The notes under the pieces were generated by a model. That model was not told where the DNA came from. It did no database searches and was given only the letters and a program-made list of their open reading frames with translations. From Paenibacillus anaericanus (GTDB lineage: Bacteria; Bacillota; Bacilli; Paenibacillales; Paenibacillaceae): DNA of 64,000 nt. Position numbers and translations under genes: made by a program. This document shows, piece by piece, positions 16,524 through 26,671 of this stretch. The first letter of the stretch is position 1. Every line of letters starts with the position of its first letter. The stretch spans positions 1-64,000 of the forward strand of contig NZ_RZNY01000006.1 in NCBI RefSeq assembly GCF_003994475.1. The letters run 5' to 3'.

Positions 16524-16691
16524 TTATTTTCTCCTCTGCCGTTCTGGGCTACGGAACATATCCAGGATACCAAGTACAACATGAGCTAAACCGAATCCAA
16601 GAATACCGTAGCCCCAAGCACCAGGGGTCAAATAATACCCAATAAGGGAAACAACAATTCCCACAACGGTAACAATCCAACTAATTGTCAT
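16524..16691 (-). CDS. Small membrane protein, 55 residues
   Basis: ATG 16691 follows AAGGTGAGGTG at 8 nt, and the frame ends at TAA 16526-16524 just before a terminator. The product begins MTISWIVTVVGIVVSLIGYY, has two hydrophobic stretches (about 4-20 and 27-46) around a glycine-rich turn, and ends in a basic tail (RSPERQRRK). This is a complete small gene unit with start signal, frame and terminator. I cannot assign a family. It lies just downstream of rodZ, and could be co-transcribed with it. Confidence 0.75.
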   Translation of the reverse strand: MTISWIVTVVGIVVSLIGYYLTPGAWGYGILGFGLAHVVLGILDMFRSPERQRRK

Positions 16692-16773
16692 GGATTAAAC
16701 ACCTCACCTTTAAGAAGGATTCACTTGCTGGTACCTTTACCTGCAAATTTATCCTTTCCTAAAGGATGTGTCC

Positions 16774-17751
16774 TTATTCTACGGTATCATTCGCGCTTGT
16801 ATCATCAGCGCTTGTATCTTCACCCATATCCAGATTCAATTGTATTTTCGACGTATTCTTACCGTCTTCAACTACCACTCCAGCAACTGTGATCGTAGTA
16901 TAAGGAGAAGCACCTGACTTAATATACAACCCTTCAGGTCCCAGCTCATAGGTCTTAACATCCCCATCGGCCGTAGTATCAAAGAACAGCTTCTCACCAT
17001 TCTTGTCTCCTTTACGGATGTCCATCCAACTCCGACCTGTCGCAGTAATGACTACTTGTACTGGTTGACCATTCGAATTCTGAACTTTGAACTTAGTTGT
17101 ACTTCCTTCCGTTCCATCGGGAACAACAACTATGTCTACTGGCGATTCTGGAGGAGTATCACCTTCGCCTTCGGTTCCCTCAGTTCCATTTCCCGAATTC
17201 CCCGGAGTATCTGTACCATCACCATTACCAGCATTGCCCGTTCCATTCTGCCCGTTTCCATTGGAAGGGGTGTTCGTGTTATCAACTTTCGTTGGGTCTT
17301 GTTGATCTTGAGTAAGCTTCGTAGGGTCCGTTTGCTGGTCTTTCCCCGCATCTTTTGAATTACTGCCATACGAAAAGTACAAATAAATCACAACAAGGAT
17401 CAAGACAGCAAAAGACCACATCAATGTAGTCGATAACCACTTAGAATTGCGTTCCGATGCCACCCTACTACGCCGTTTCTGAATCACAGGTTCCATCGTT
17501 TGCTGCTCCGACGCTGTAGCCGGAACGTGCTGGCTATGTTCGGCAAGCAATTCATCAGGATCAATCCCTACAGCTTCAGCATAAGTTTTGATAAAGGCCC
17601 GTACATAAAAGCTCCCTGGTAATACTTTGTAATCTCCTGCCTCGATGGCTTCCAAATATCTCTTGCGAATTTTTGTTACTTCCTGAACATCGTCGAGCGA
17701 CAAGCCTTTGGCAAGGCGTGCTTCTTTCAATTGCTGGCCCAAATCCGACAC
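16774..17751 (-). CDS. rodZ: RodZ-like helix-turn-helix membrane protein (YmfM)
   Basis: RodZ links MreB filaments to the membrane and helps maintain rod shape. The protein has a cytoplasmic HTH_25 domain at the N-terminus (LGQQLKEARLAKGLSLDDV), one membrane helix at about 102-126, a Gly/Asn/Thr/Pro-rich extracytoplasmic linker, and a C-terminal DUF4115-type domain. The start is taken as GTG 17751, 8 nt from GGAGG, rather than the GTG or ATG immediately after that site, giving 325 residues. The position before pgsA matches ymfM of B. subtilis. Confidence 0.9.
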   Translation of the reverse strand: MSDLGQQLKEARLAKGLSLDDVQEVTKIRKRYLEAIEAGDYKVLPGSFYVRAFIKTYAEAVGIDPDELLAEHSQHVPATASEQQTMEPVIQKRRSRVASERNSKWLSTTLMWSFAVLILVVIYLYFSYGSNSKDAGKDQQTDPTKLTQDQQDPTKVDNTNTPSNGNGQNGTGNAGNGDGTDTPGNSGNGTEGTEGEGDTPPESPVDIVVVPDGTEGSTTKFKVQNSNGQPVQVVITATGRSWMDIRKGDKNGEKLFFDTTADGDVKTYELGPEGLYIKSGASPYTTITVAGVVVEDGKNTSKIQLNLDMGEDTSADDTSANDTVE

Positions 17752-17821
17752 AACCATCACCTCCAGTAAATAATTTATATGGGTACTACCCTATATTTTG
17801 GTCAAAGAAACTCTAAAAAAC

Positions 17822-18595
17822 CTATAAATCTTCATCACCATACATTGTTGTGAACGAATCATATACGATTTGTTCATCGGGATTGTTACGTAATTCGATA
17901 ATTATGTCAAAATCGTCATATCCGTATTCTGTTTCCTTGATAAATACATCAGGATGCTCGATTACTTTAGTTGAGGGCATAGCCATCATCTCTTGAAGCA
18001 ATTGATGGTGTTTTTCATTGGTGCGTAGTGTACTAATAATACCGTCTATAATAAAAACATTATTAGGGCTGAGCTCATCCTCAGATAATTGACTACGGAC
18101 TGTCTGCCGAAGCAGAGTCGATGATACGAACGTCCAACGTTTCATGGCGCAGACGCTTCCTGCAATAATGGATTCCGTTTTGCCAACTCGGGGCATACCT
18201 CGTAATCCAATTACTTGATGACCCTCTCTCTTTAATACTTCACCCAAAAAGTCGACTAATAACCCAAGTTCGTCTCTCGTGAACCGAAATGTCTTATCAT
18301 CATCAGAATCGCGAACTATATAACGTCCATGCCGTACAGCTAAAAGATCGACCAATCGTGGACTACGCAAAGCGGTTACGGTAATGCTATCCACCTTTCC
18401 CAACATATTGCCGATCAGAGCGATCTTCTCATCATCATCGCTTTCAATCAGCATACCACGAGTCTCACCTTCAACACCGTTAATTGTTAAGATATTAATT
18501 TCAAGCATACCAAGCATCGAAGCAATATCACCGAGCAAACCTGGACGGTTTTTATGTATCTTATATTCCAAGTACCACTGTTTCTGTTTCAACAT
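17822..18595 (-). CDS. ymfK: YmfK-like DUF3388 protein with ACT-like N-terminus
   Basis: A 257-residue protein with an ACT-like N-terminal region (KNRPGLLGDIASMLGMLEINIL) followed by the DUF3388 domain, which carries a P-loop-like GMPRVGKTES stretch. Function is unknown; family members are confined to Bacillota and lie between ymfJ and ymfM/rodZ, as here. The start ATG 18595 is 5 nt behind AGAAGG. The nucleotide-binding loop and the ACT-like domain suggest a ligand-responsive regulator, which is inference. Confidence 0.85.
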   Translation of the reverse strand: MLKQKQWYLEYKIHKNRPGLLGDIASMLGMLEINILTINGVEGETRGMLIESDDDEKIALIGNMLGKVDSITVTALRSPRLVDLLAVRHGRYIVRDSDDDKTFRFTRDELGLLVDFLGEVLKREGHQVIGLRGMPRVGKTESIIAGSVCAMKRWTFVSSTLLRQTVRSQLSEDELSPNNVFIIDGIISTLRTNEKHHQLLQEMMAMPSTKVIEHPDVFIKETEYGYDDFDIIIELRNNPDEQIVYDSFTTMYGDEDL

Positions 18596-18753
18596 GAACA
18601 CCTTCTTTAGATCCTACTGCCTCTTTCGACAATTTAGGACTTATTTCCTGCTTAATTTTTAAAATAGCCTACATCTTTACTCCCAAAATGCAGTATTAAA
18701 AAAGCAATTCGTATTTTATGATATATAAAAAGAAATTGAAAGGCAAGCCACAG

Positions 18754-18795
18754 AAAAAAATGGGAGAAAAGCCCCCCTAAATAGGGGAGCTTTTC
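18754..18795 (-). terminator. Terminator of the DUF3243 gene
   Basis: GAAAAGCTCCCCT pairs with AGGGGGGCTTTTC around a short loop and is followed downstream by a run of seven T on the minus strand. Confidence 0.85.
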
Positions 18796-18804
18796 GGCGC
18801 CAAG

Positions 18805-19059
18805 CTATGCGTTTTTCTTCGCCAACTTCACCATTAAACGAGCAATGGTTTTACGCTCTTCTTCATCGCCTACATCCCAAATTTCCTTCAGGGCACGGTT
18901 TGAAGAATTTTGCGGATCGACTTTCTCATCAAGGAAACCACCAATCTCATAGGCAAGATTAGCGATAACCTCTTCGCTGAGACCTGCTTTCTCCGCACTC
19001 TTAACACGTTCACCTAAGAAATTTTTCCAGGTATCGAAATTTTTGAGTACTGTTGACAT
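18805..19059 (-). CDS. ymfJ: DUF3243 protein (YmfJ)
   Basis: An 84-residue protein of the DUF3243 family, the counterpart of B. subtilis YmfJ, beginning MSTVLKNFDTWKNFL. It is soluble, charged and probably all-helical, with no known function. Two adjacent ATG codons follow AAGGAGG; the second (19059) is at the better 8-nt distance. It has its own strong terminator. Confidence 0.88.
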   Translation of the reverse strand: MSTVLKNFDTWKNFLGERVKSAEKAGLSEEVIANLAYEIGGFLDEKVDPQNSSNRALKEIWDVGDEEERKTIARLMVKLAKKNA

Positions 19060-19185
19060 CATTAAATCCTCCTTCGCTTGGCTCATGAGATTTAAAATCA
19101 ACAGTTGTAATATGTGATTTTTCCGATAACCTTATACTTAGAAAGAGCCATCTGCTCCTGACCAATTATTTCTTGGACTCTTTAG

Positions 19186-19953
19186 TCAGGTCATCCAGCC
19201 TCCGTTTGGACTAATGATCTGTCCCGTGATATAACCCGATTCCGGCAAAGCCAGAAAATAAACTAGCGAAGATATCTCTTCGGGCGCAGCAAGTCGTCCC
19301 ACTGGAATTTCTTCTTCAAGGAGTCTAAGTTCCTCATCGGTAAACCGACTCATCATATCTGTCTTCACTGCACCAGGAGCCACTGCATTAACTGTAACCC
19401 CGGAAGGAGCCAATTCTTTAGCCAACGCTTTCGTAAATGCATTTACGCCACCTTTAGCAGCCGAATAAACGGCTTCACACGAGCCACCAGATATTCCCCA
19501 AACTGAGGACACATTAATAATCCGGCCAAACCGTTGTTGAATCATATACGGCATAAAAGCTTGACTACATAGGAAAACACTCTTCAAATTAACATCCATC
19601 ACTTCATCCCACTGCTCTTCATCTACATCAGAGAGCAGTCCATAATGTGAAATCCCTGCATTATTCACCACAATATCAGGTCGCATACCGTGGGTGTCCA
19701 GTCTCTCTTTCATCCGCATAATTTGCTCTTTACTTCTTAGGTCTGCGGTTACTGTATACACTTTAGCCCCTAAATCCATGCACTTACGTGCCACTTCATT
19801 AGCGGCTTCATGTGAGTTCAAATAATGAATAACAATGTTCATGCCAACCGCGGCAAATCTTAGTGCCACCTGAGCTCCTATTCCCCGACTCGCTCCGGTA
19901 ATCAGAACGGTCATTTCACCAATTTCCTTCTCAACCCCATGATGTATTGTCAT
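19186..19953 (-). CDS. ymfI: Short-chain dehydrogenase/reductase (YmfI)
   Basis: A 255-residue SDR, closest in layout to 3-oxoacyl-ACP reductases. It shows the cofactor motif TGASRGIG, the structural NNAG and the catalytic YSAAK with an upstream INVSS serine. The substrate is not predictable; in B. subtilis this gene (ymfI) is distinct from the fatty-acid gene fabG. Its ATG is one base beyond the ymfH stop codon, so it is part of the ymfF-ymfH-ymfI unit. Confidence 0.9.
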   Translation of the reverse strand: MTIHHGVEKEIGEMTVLITGASRGIGAQVALRFAAVGMNIVIHYLNSHEAANEVARKCMDLGAKVYTVTADLRSKEQIMRMKERLDTHGMRPDIVVNNAGISHYGLLSDVDEEQWDEVMDVNLKSVFLCSQAFMPYMIQQRFGRIINVSSVWGISGGSCEAVYSAAKGGVNAFTKALAKELAPSGVTVNAVAPGAVKTDMMSRFTDEELRLLEEEIPVGRLAAPEEISSLVYFLALPESGYITGQIISPNGGWMT

Positions 19954-19954
19954 T

Positions 19955-21235
19955 TTAAGGACTCACCACAAGTGAAACTGCTAACTGCTCCCAATCAATA
20001 TGATCTCGTAGCCGAGCATTCACTTCTTCCAGCGTTAAAGATTCATAAATCGCAAGTATGGAGAACAGATCTCCCCCGCGAAAGCGGTATTTCGTGAATT
20101 CGTGAGCGATATTCTCCGGTGAGTTGAGCATTCTTAAGTACCCGCCAATTTTCTTCTTCCGAGTCCGTTCGAAGTCCTCCTCCTTGAAGCCAGAAGCAGT
20201 CATAGCCTTCACTTCTTCGGTGATGATCTTCAATAGGGCATCAGGATCCTTGGTATCTCCCCCAATAGCTGAGAATCCATAATTCGGATCACTGTTGTAT
20301 TCATGCCCGAAACTGTCGGAAATCAAATCCATGTCATATAACTTCTGATACAGCTTAGTGCTAGAACCAAACAACAAATCCAGCGCCAGTTTTGTAGTTA
20401 AATCGCGCCGGATCAATGCTTCACCTGTCAGCCCAATCTGCTTATCCTTGAAACCGAATAGACATTTAGGTAACGAGACTGGAAGTTTGATTTCACGCAA
20501 TTTCTCATGAACCTTTGTAGGTTCTTGCTGGAACAATCGCTTGATAGCACCTTGTGGCGTATATTTCTTACTCGACTGATTTTTACGAACCAGTTCAAAT
20601 ACTTCCTCGGCATCTACACCCCCCACTACAAAGAGCAGCATATTGCTGGGATGATAGAACGAGTTATAACATGTATATAAAGTTTCTTTGGTAATGGTCG
20701 CAATAGATTCCACCGTTCCGGCAATATCGATATGAACAGGATGGAGCTCATACATCGCTTCGATTAACCCAAAATAAACTCTCCAATCCGGATTATCTCG
20801 ATACATTCCGATTTCCTGACCAATAATCCCCTTTTCTTTCTCCACATTCTGATCCGTAAAATACGGATTCTGCACAAAATCAATCAGGGTCTCTAGATTT
20901 GCCGGAATATTCTCCGTAGCGGAGAACAGATACACGGTTTGGTCGAAGCTCGTGAAAGCATTCGCAGAGGCACCTTGTGAGGCAAACTTAGCAAACACAT
21001 CACCTTCCGGCTCCTCAAACATCTTATGTTCTAGAAAATGAGCAATGCCATCAGGTACGGAAACTTCTTCCTCGCCCTCCACCTGAAAATGATTGTCAGT
21101 CGAGCCGTATTTCGTAGAAAAAGTGGCATATGTCTTCTGAAACCCTGGTTTCGGAAGCACATAAACCTGAAGGCCATTCTCCATTGTCTCATGATATAGA
21201 GATTCCTGTAATGCATCATATTTGATGACTTCCAC
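19955..21235 (-). CDS. ymfH: M16 family zinc metallopeptidase, catalytic partner (YmfH)
   Basis: A 426-residue member of peptidase family M16 with an intact inverted zinc motif HFLEH at 66-70 and a downstream KEKGIIGQEI glutamate ligand region. It starts at a GTG (21235) 3 bp after the ymfF stop. The paired gene ymfF lacks the zinc motif, so the two probably form the active/inactive heterodimer typical of M16B proteases. B. subtilis relatives have been linked to processing of small secreted peptides; the target here is unknown. Confidence 0.92.
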   Translation of the reverse strand: MEVIKYDALQESLYHETMENGLQVYVLPKPGFQKTYATFSTKYGSTDNHFQVEGEEEVSVPDGIAHFLEHKMFEEPEGDVFAKFASQGASANAFTSFDQTVYLFSATENIPANLETLIDFVQNPYFTDQNVEKEKGIIGQEIGMYRDNPDWRVYFGLIEAMYELHPVHIDIAGTVESIATITKETLYTCYNSFYHPSNMLLFVVGGVDAEEVFELVRKNQSSKKYTPQGAIKRLFQQEPTKVHEKLREIKLPVSLPKCLFGFKDKQIGLTGEALIRRDLTTKLALDLLFGSSTKLYQKLYDMDLISDSFGHEYNSDPNYGFSAIGGDTKDPDALLKIITEEVKAMTASGFKEEDFERTRKKKIGGYLRMLNSPENIAHEFTKYRFRGGDLFSILAIYESLTLEEVNARLRDHIDWEQLAVSLVVSP

Positions 21236-21238
21236 CAG

Positions 21239-22519
21239 CTACACCTCTCTCTTCCCAGTCAAAAAGTAAATGGTATCCAAATGGAATTCTCCAGCCACAG
21301 CAACAACATCTTCTGGAGTAACCCGCTCCACTTGATTTAACAATTCTTCCGCTGGACGGTCCTTGTTAGATAGGACACGATTGAAATCGTAAGCAATCAT
21401 TTCGAACGCAGAATCCCCAATCTCCAGCAAACTATTGCGGATCATCGCTTTTGTTTGGGACATTTCAAGCTCACTAATTTCGCCGCTGCGCATACTCTCA
21501 AGTTGCGCTTTGATAATATCTAGCGCTTTAGTATAGTTCTCCATCTCTATTCCAGATTGAATCGTCATGATGCCTTTATGCCCGTCAAACCGCGAAGAAG
21601 CATAATAAGCGAGACTTTCCTTCTCTCGAACGTTAATGAACAGCTTAGAGTGAGGGTAACTTCCAAGAATACCGTTATACAACAAGGCAGCGGCATATCG
21701 ATCGTCACCATAAGTAATCGGTGTGCGCAGGCCAAGGTTGAGCTTACCCTGGTTGACATCAAGGACCTCTTCCACCGTTTGAACTTCTCTAGCTGTGACA
21801 TCATTAACTACCCGGGCATAGTCTGGCGTAGTAGAACGATTCAGATTGAACTTTGTTTCCACCAGTTCCTGCACTTCAGCTAGCGTTGTATCACCAACAA
21901 CGTATAGATCTAAACTTGCCTGCTGTAACCATTGTTGATATGCCACATACAGTAGCTCCGATGAAATTCCTTCAAGCTCTTTACGCTGCCCTAGCGGATG
22001 AAGCCTATAAGGATCATTCTTGAACATTTCCTCAATACAGCGCTCAGCTGCATAACGTATCTTATCATTTATGATCGATTCTAATTTTTGGCGCACGGTT
22101 TCCTTCTCTGTTGCCACATATGAGTGGCGGAATGCACCATTTTCAGTTACAGGTTTAGTTACGACTTCACCTAAAAAGGAAATTGTCTTTTCGAGCATGG
22201 ATTCCTCGCTCTTAACAAACGAGTCATTAATGGTGTCCATTCTAAACTGAACGATTTGATAATCTCCCCGCTTATACACGTCGAAGCCAAAACCTGCGCC
22301 ATATAAATGCTCAAGTTGCTCTTTAAACTCAATCGTCTCTGGATGGGACTCTGTTCCACGTCGAAGCACAAACGGTGTTAGGGCGGTAGTTGTAACCGTA
22401 TCCTCATGTAGCGGGATTCCCGCAAACAGTGAGATAGCGAAGGTTTTGAATCTGTTAGTTGGCAGGACGTGAATCCGAATATGACCTGCACTGCCACGCT
22501 CAAATCGTGTTTTATTCAA
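21239..22519 (-). CDS. ymfF: M16 family peptidase-like protein, non-catalytic partner (YmfF)
   Basis: A 426-residue M16-like protein with the two homologous domains of the family but without an HxxEH motif in the region where YmfH has one. It is therefore the likely inactive subunit that completes the substrate chamber with YmfH. The start is the TTG at 22519, 8 nt from AAAGGAG; an in-frame TTG two codons earlier is too close to that site. It forms an operon with ymfH and ymfI. Confidence 0.9.
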   Translation of the reverse strand: MNKTRFERGSAGHIRIHVLPTNRFKTFAISLFAGIPLHEDTVTTTALTPFVLRRGTESHPETIEFKEQLEHLYGAGFGFDVYKRGDYQIVQFRMDTINDSFVKSEESMLEKTISFLGEVVTKPVTENGAFRHSYVATEKETVRQKLESIINDKIRYAAERCIEEMFKNDPYRLHPLGQRKELEGISSELLYVAYQQWLQQASLDLYVVGDTTLAEVQELVETKFNLNRSTTPDYARVVNDVTAREVQTVEEVLDVNQGKLNLGLRTPITYGDDRYAAALLYNGILGSYPHSKLFINVREKESLAYYASSRFDGHKGIMTIQSGIEMENYTKALDIIKAQLESMRSGEISELEMSQTKAMIRNSLLEIGDSAFEMIAYDFNRVLSNKDRPAEELLNQVERVTPEDVVAVAGEFHLDTIYFLTGKREV

Positions 22520-22591
22520 ACTCAAAACTCCTTTACGAGAGACTGATATTACACTCTATTGTTAAAATTGTAGTTCCATTCTATACCATCC

Positions 22592-22631
22592 CAAAGTAAA
22601 GAAGCAACCTGATGAAACCAGCGGCTGCTTC
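22592..22631 (-). terminator. Terminator of sleB
   Basis: GAAGCAGCC (22631-22623) pairs with GGTTGCTTC (22609-22601) with one GU pair, followed by TTTACTTT on the minus strand. Confidence 0.65.
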
Positions 22632-22691
22632 CTGTCAAACGGTATTTATAGACAGATTGTCAGCCCAAGTGCGACAGGGCGGCATAATCTG

Positions 22692-23528
22692 TCACATACA
22701 AAAGATATGTTTCCCGATGGTCTTCAACTGTGGACGAGTCCAAATCCATTTGGATGTAGCTGTTTCGGGATTAAAATAGTACAAACATCCCTCTGACGGA
22801 TCCCAACCGTTCAAAGCTTGTTGAACAGCCTTTCTTGCACTTTCATTTGGCTCAAGATATATTTGCCCATCTGCTACTGCCGTAAATGCACCCGGCTGAA
22901 AAATAACGCCAGAAGCGGTATTCGGAAAGCTTGGTGACTTAACGCGGTTGAGAATAACAGCGGCAACTGCAACCTGACCTTCAAATGGCTCCCCGCGTGC
23001 TTCCCCGTATACAGCATTGGCCATGATCTTCAAATCATTTTCGGAAAGTCCATGTCGATTGGATTGAGCCAATTGTGACTCTTTCTTTGTTTCTGTCTTG
23101 GCTGGAGTTTTGGCCGGTTGTTTAGCTGTTGTTCCCGTGTTAGTTTGCCCCCACTTCCAATCCTTTGTAGCATTATAAAGCTTAAGTTTAGTCTTCGGTC
23201 CAGCTAAGCCGTCAACCTTCATTCCAAACTCGGATTGGAACCATTTGAGTGAATCACGAGTTTTCGAACCGAAAATACTGTCTAACTTACCGTAATAAAA
23301 ACCGAGATAAGACAGTCGGCCCTGAAGTTCATATACATCATCACCAAACGCTCCATAAGTGATGACTTGAGAACTGAATACCGGAATAGCTGGTGGTGAG
23401 GGTTCAGCAGCTTTTTCTTCTATTGCCGACGTTACTTCGGTAGTTTGCCGGAGTCCCACAAGCCCGTATACAAGTCCGAATAGAAGCAGCACTAAACCGC
23501 CAGCAAACCAAATTTTCGCTTTTTTCAT
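22692..23528 (-). CDS. sleB: Spore cortex-lytic enzyme SleB-like cell wall hydrolase
   Basis: SleB is a lytic transglycosylase that breaks spore cortex peptidoglycan during germination. The 278-residue protein has an N-terminal membrane or signal segment (residues 5-27), a PG_binding_1 domain (YELQGRLSYLGFYYGKLD to GPKTKLKLY), a Lys/Thr/Pro linker, and a C-terminal Hydrolase_2 domain with the catalytic glutamate in YGEARGE. It stands alone between terminators. No ypeB gene, the usual partner of sleB, is adjacent. A general SleB-type hydrolase with another role is therefore possible. Confidence 0.85.
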   Translation of the reverse strand: MKKAKIWFAGGLVLLLFGLVYGLVGLRQTTEVTSAIEEKAAEPSPPAIPVFSSQVITYGAFGDDVYELQGRLSYLGFYYGKLDSIFGSKTRDSLKWFQSEFGMKVDGLAGPKTKLKLYNATKDWKWGQTNTGTTAKQPAKTPAKTETKKESQLAQSNRHGLSENDLKIMANAVYGEARGEPFEGQVAVAAVILNRVKSPSFPNTASGVIFQPGAFTAVADGQIYLEPNESARKAVQQALNGWDPSEGCLYYFNPETATSKWIWTRPQLKTIGKHIFCM

Positions 23529-23620
23529 ACGTTTAGCTCTACCTTTCTTTTGTGGATTAACATGAATGGTTGACTTTAGTATGACAAGCGTTGCCTCTTC
23601 CTATGCACTACGCAAAGACA

Positions 23621-23669
23621 AAAAAAAGAGGTTGTCCTAAAGCCATATCCACGGCTTTTAGACAACCTC
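23621..23669 (-). terminator. Terminator of spoIIIE
   Basis: A 17-bp stem, GAGGTTGTCTAAAAGCC against GGCTTTAGGACAACCTC with one wobble, has an 8-nt loop and is followed by eight T on the minus strand. Confidence 0.93.
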
Positions 23670-23698
23670 ATACAACTATTATAACCCATATCCATACT

Positions 23699-26353
23699 TC
23701 AGGAAGAGATCCTACCCATCTTGTATTGTTCAATGGAGATCAGAACTTCTCTTGGCTTACTGCCCTCGTAAGGGCCTACGATACCTCTGGCCTCCATCGA
23801 ATCGATCAGCCTGCCAGCACGAGTATAACCCACACGCATCCGACGCTGTAACAGTGAGACAGAGGCTTGCTTAGCCTCCAATATGATCTGAACCGCCTGA
23901 TCGTACAGCTCGTCCATCACTTCTTCTTCTCCCTGAACCTCATCCTCCACTTCAGGAACAAGGCTTTCATCATACTCGGCTTGTCCTTGACCACGGACAT
24001 AACCCACGATGGCCTCCACTTCCTGATCGCTCATAAACGCTCCTTGAACACGAACAGGCTTGGATGCGCCCATTGGCATGAACAACATATCACCTCGACC
24101 CAGTAGTTTCTCAGCGCCAGCCATATCAAGAATAGTGCGTGAATCAACTTGAGATGATACACCAAACGCAATCCGTGAAGGAATGTTTGCTTTGATCACG
24201 CCGGTAATAACATCAACTGAAGGACGCTGCGTCGCAATAATCAAATGAATACCCGCAGCCCGGGCCATTTGAGCGAGACGGGCAATTGCATCCTCCACAT
24301 CTTTAGCAGCGACCATCATTAAGTCTGCTAACTCGTCCACAATAACGACAATATACGGAAGTACAGCATCAGGGTTATCCTTCATCATCAAGTTATACCC
24401 TTCAACATTCCGTGCTCCTGATTTAGAGAATAACTCGTAACGTTTCTCCATCTCAACAACGATTTTCTTTAATGCCAACGAGGCTCGTCTTGGATCTGTG
24501 ACCACAGGCGCTAGCAAATGGGGAATCCCATTGTACATATTCAACTCGACCATTTTCGGATCGACCATCAGAAATTTCACTTCGTTAGGTTTTGCTTTAT
24601 ACAGAATGCTCGTGATAATACCATTAATACACACCGATTTCCCTGAGCCAGTAGCTCCAGCAACTAGTAGATGGGGCATTTTCGTTAGGTTGCCTACGAT
24701 TGTCGCTCCTGATATGTCGCGTCCAAATGCAATAGACAGCTTGGATTCCGCCTCCAAGAATGTAGATGTCTCCATAACTTCACGCATAGTTACAAGTGAC
24801 ACCTCACTATTGGGTACTTCAATACCAATAGCTGATTTACCTGGAATTGGCGCCTCCATACGAATATCTTTAGCAGCCAAAGCCAGAGCAATATCGTCAG
24901 TTAAATTCACGATCCGACTAACCTTAACTCCGATATCAGGTTGGATTTCATAACGCGTTACCGCGGGGCCTCGCACTACTTCGAGTACACGAGCTCTTAC
25001 ACCAAAGCTCTCTAGTGTAGCTTCCAACTTACGTGCTGTCTGCATGTAGTCAGCTTGATCTCCCGATTTTGAGGCACCTGCAGGCTTAGAGAGTAATCGA
25101 AAAGAAGGAAGTTGGTACGGCTTTGGAGCCGGTTTAGGTGGAAGTACAACTGCTTCTACGACATCTTCCGTTGGCACTGGAGATGAGGTTTCCCCATCTT
25201 CTTGCACAGTATCGATGGCTTCTGTATCCGGACTCAGACTAGCACTCTCTTCGGTTTGAACATTCCAGACCTGTTGCCCATCTGTTTGTTCATCAAGTTC
25301 AAATTCATCCTTGCTGAACCCATTTTCTTTTTGAATATTATCAAAGAAGTCACGGATGATCGGTCCCGTATCTCCTCCCGTACTATTAAGATTAGCATGA
25401 GGATCGTTCTGCAAATTCCCGGACATACCCGTTCCAGCATATTGTAGGTCATTCCAATTAATAGTACTGGGTGGACCCTGCTCAATAATGTCACTTACTT
25501 GCGGTTCTGTCTCGTTCAGAACAGCGGGAACAGCGGGTTCCGTTTGTACAGGATTAGAACGTCCCTTAAATCCAAGCAACTGGAAAAACAATGGCTTTTT
25601 CGCCACTCTTGGAACAGGCTCATTATCCTCTTCTTCGATGTCATCATCGGTCACTATTGGGACGGGCTTCATTACGCGTTGATTCTTCTTAGCTGGTACG
25701 GGCACAGGACGAAGCATTCGTATTTTCTTACCAACCTGTTCAGCGAATACACCAACTCTAGTGCGTAATAGGGTAAATAACTCTACGTATGATAGCCCTG
25801 TGATCAGCATAAAACTAATGGCCAACATAACGATCATGATTAACTTAGCACCAGCTATACCGAACAGGGAATAGAGCAAAGCAAACTCTAATCCACCTAT
25901 GTATCCACCGCTGATATTCATATTAAGGAGATCAAATCCAGCGTCTCCCATTCCAGGTCCAAAGAGCGATCCCTGCAAATCCCGATGAATTTGCGACAAA
26001 ATATTACCCGCCGACATCGGAACTGCGGGTACAAGCTTCTGTTGCATGGAAAGAATAGTGCTCATGAGTACAAGTGAAAGCACAGCAAGAAGAGCTCCAC
26101 TCCGTCTTGTTCCCCAGCGAGATGGCCACTTTCTACTTATCATAACTGCAAGACCAACATAGATTCCAATCAGAGGAATAGCAAAGTAAAACTTACCGAG
26201 AACCAGTGCAGACATTTTGGACAAAGTTCTTCCAACCGCTGCTTCCCCGGACAAGGCGATTATCGATAGTGTAATTAGGATGATTCCATAAATTTCATAT
26301 TTGAGCATACTTCCAAGCTTAGCTCTTTTCTTTTTACGTTTACGCGCTGCCAA
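23699..26353 (-). CDS. spoIIIE: DNA translocase SpoIIIE/FtsK
   Basis: This ATP-driven motor pumps chromosomal DNA through the division or sporulation septum. The 884-residue protein has four or so N-terminal membrane helices (about 20-190), an acidic, Pro-rich linker of about 200 residues, and a RecA-like motor with Walker A GATGSGKS at 566-573 and a [11 protein letters not shown] Walker B. A C-terminal winged-helix gamma domain recognises SRS/KOPS sequences. The start is TTG 26353 behind a GGGGGGTG site. Its place after tepA and the ylzJ-like gene matches spoIIIE of B. subtilis. Confidence 0.95.
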   Translation of the reverse strand: MAARKRKKKRAKLGSMLKYEIYGIILITLSIIALSGEAAVGRTLSKMSALVLGKFYFAIPLIGIYVGLAVMISRKWPSRWGTRRSGALLAVLSLVLMSTILSMQQKLVPAVPMSAGNILSQIHRDLQGSLFGPGMGDAGFDLLNMNISGGYIGGLEFALLYSLFGIAGAKLIMIVMLAISFMLITGLSYVELFTLLRTRVGVFAEQVGKKIRMLRPVPVPAKKNQRVMKPVPIVTDDDIEEEDNEPVPRVAKKPLFFQLLGFKGRSNPVQTEPAVPAVLNETEPQVSDIIEQGPPSTINWNDLQYAGTGMSGNLQNDPHANLNSTGGDTGPIIRDFFDNIQKENGFSKDEFELDEQTDGQQVWNVQTEESASLSPDTEAIDTVQEDGETSSPVPTEDVVEAVVLPPKPAPKPYQLPSFRLLSKPAGASKSGDQADYMQTARKLEATLESFGVRARVLEVVRGPAVTRYEIQPDIGVKVSRIVNLTDDIALALAAKDIRMEAPIPGKSAIGIEVPNSEVSLVTMREVMETSTFLEAESKLSIAFGRDISGATIVGNLTKMPHLLVAGATGSGKSVCINGIITSILYKAKPNEVKFLMVDPKMVELNMYNGIPHLLAPVVTDPRRASLALKKIVVEMEKRYELFSKSGARNVEGYNLMMKDNPDAVLPYIVVIVDELADLMMVAAKDVEDAIARLAQMARAAGIHLIIATQRPSVDVITGVIKANIPSRIAFGVSSQVDSRTILDMAGAEKLLGRGDMLFMPMGASKPVRVQGAFMSDQEVEAIVGYVRGQGQAEYDESLVPEVEDEVQGEEEVMDELYDQAVQIILEAKQASVSLLQRRMRVGYTRAGRLIDSMEARGIVGPYEGSKPREVLISIEQYKMGRISS

Positions 26354-26437
26354 AAAGGAACACCCCCCAGATGAATATTATACCATATTTTCTGGGGAGC
26401 TTCCTATACTATGATAGATTGATCTACAATCTAATTC

Positions 26438-26671
26438 TTATCTAAGTAACATCGGAATGTAAGCAATCTGCCCGCCTGGGGCATAAGCCGGATTTAGATA
26501 ATCATTAAGGCTACTACAGCGCAGCAAACGAACGATTGTCGCACGGTTCCCCCCATCCATTCTAACCTGCATCAGAACTCCTCCTAGTTCGACCTCACTG
26601 TACATATAGTTCATTTCCTCATTCTCGTTCTCTCCGTACATCTCCTCAGGTATAATCGTATAATAACTCAT
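26438..26671 (-). CDS. ylzJ: YlzJ-like small protein
   Basis: A 77-residue protein of the YlzJ family ([10 protein letters not shown] at the start, [12 protein letters not shown] at the end). Its function is unknown. The start ATG overlaps the tepA stop by four bases (ATGA), so it is translationally coupled to tepA, the family's conserved neighbour. It lies upstream of spoIIIE. Confidence 0.85.
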   Translation of the reverse strand: MSYYTIIPEEMYGENENEEMNYMYSEVELGGVLMQVRMDGGNRATIVRLLRCSSLNDYLNPAYAPGGQIAYIPMLLR

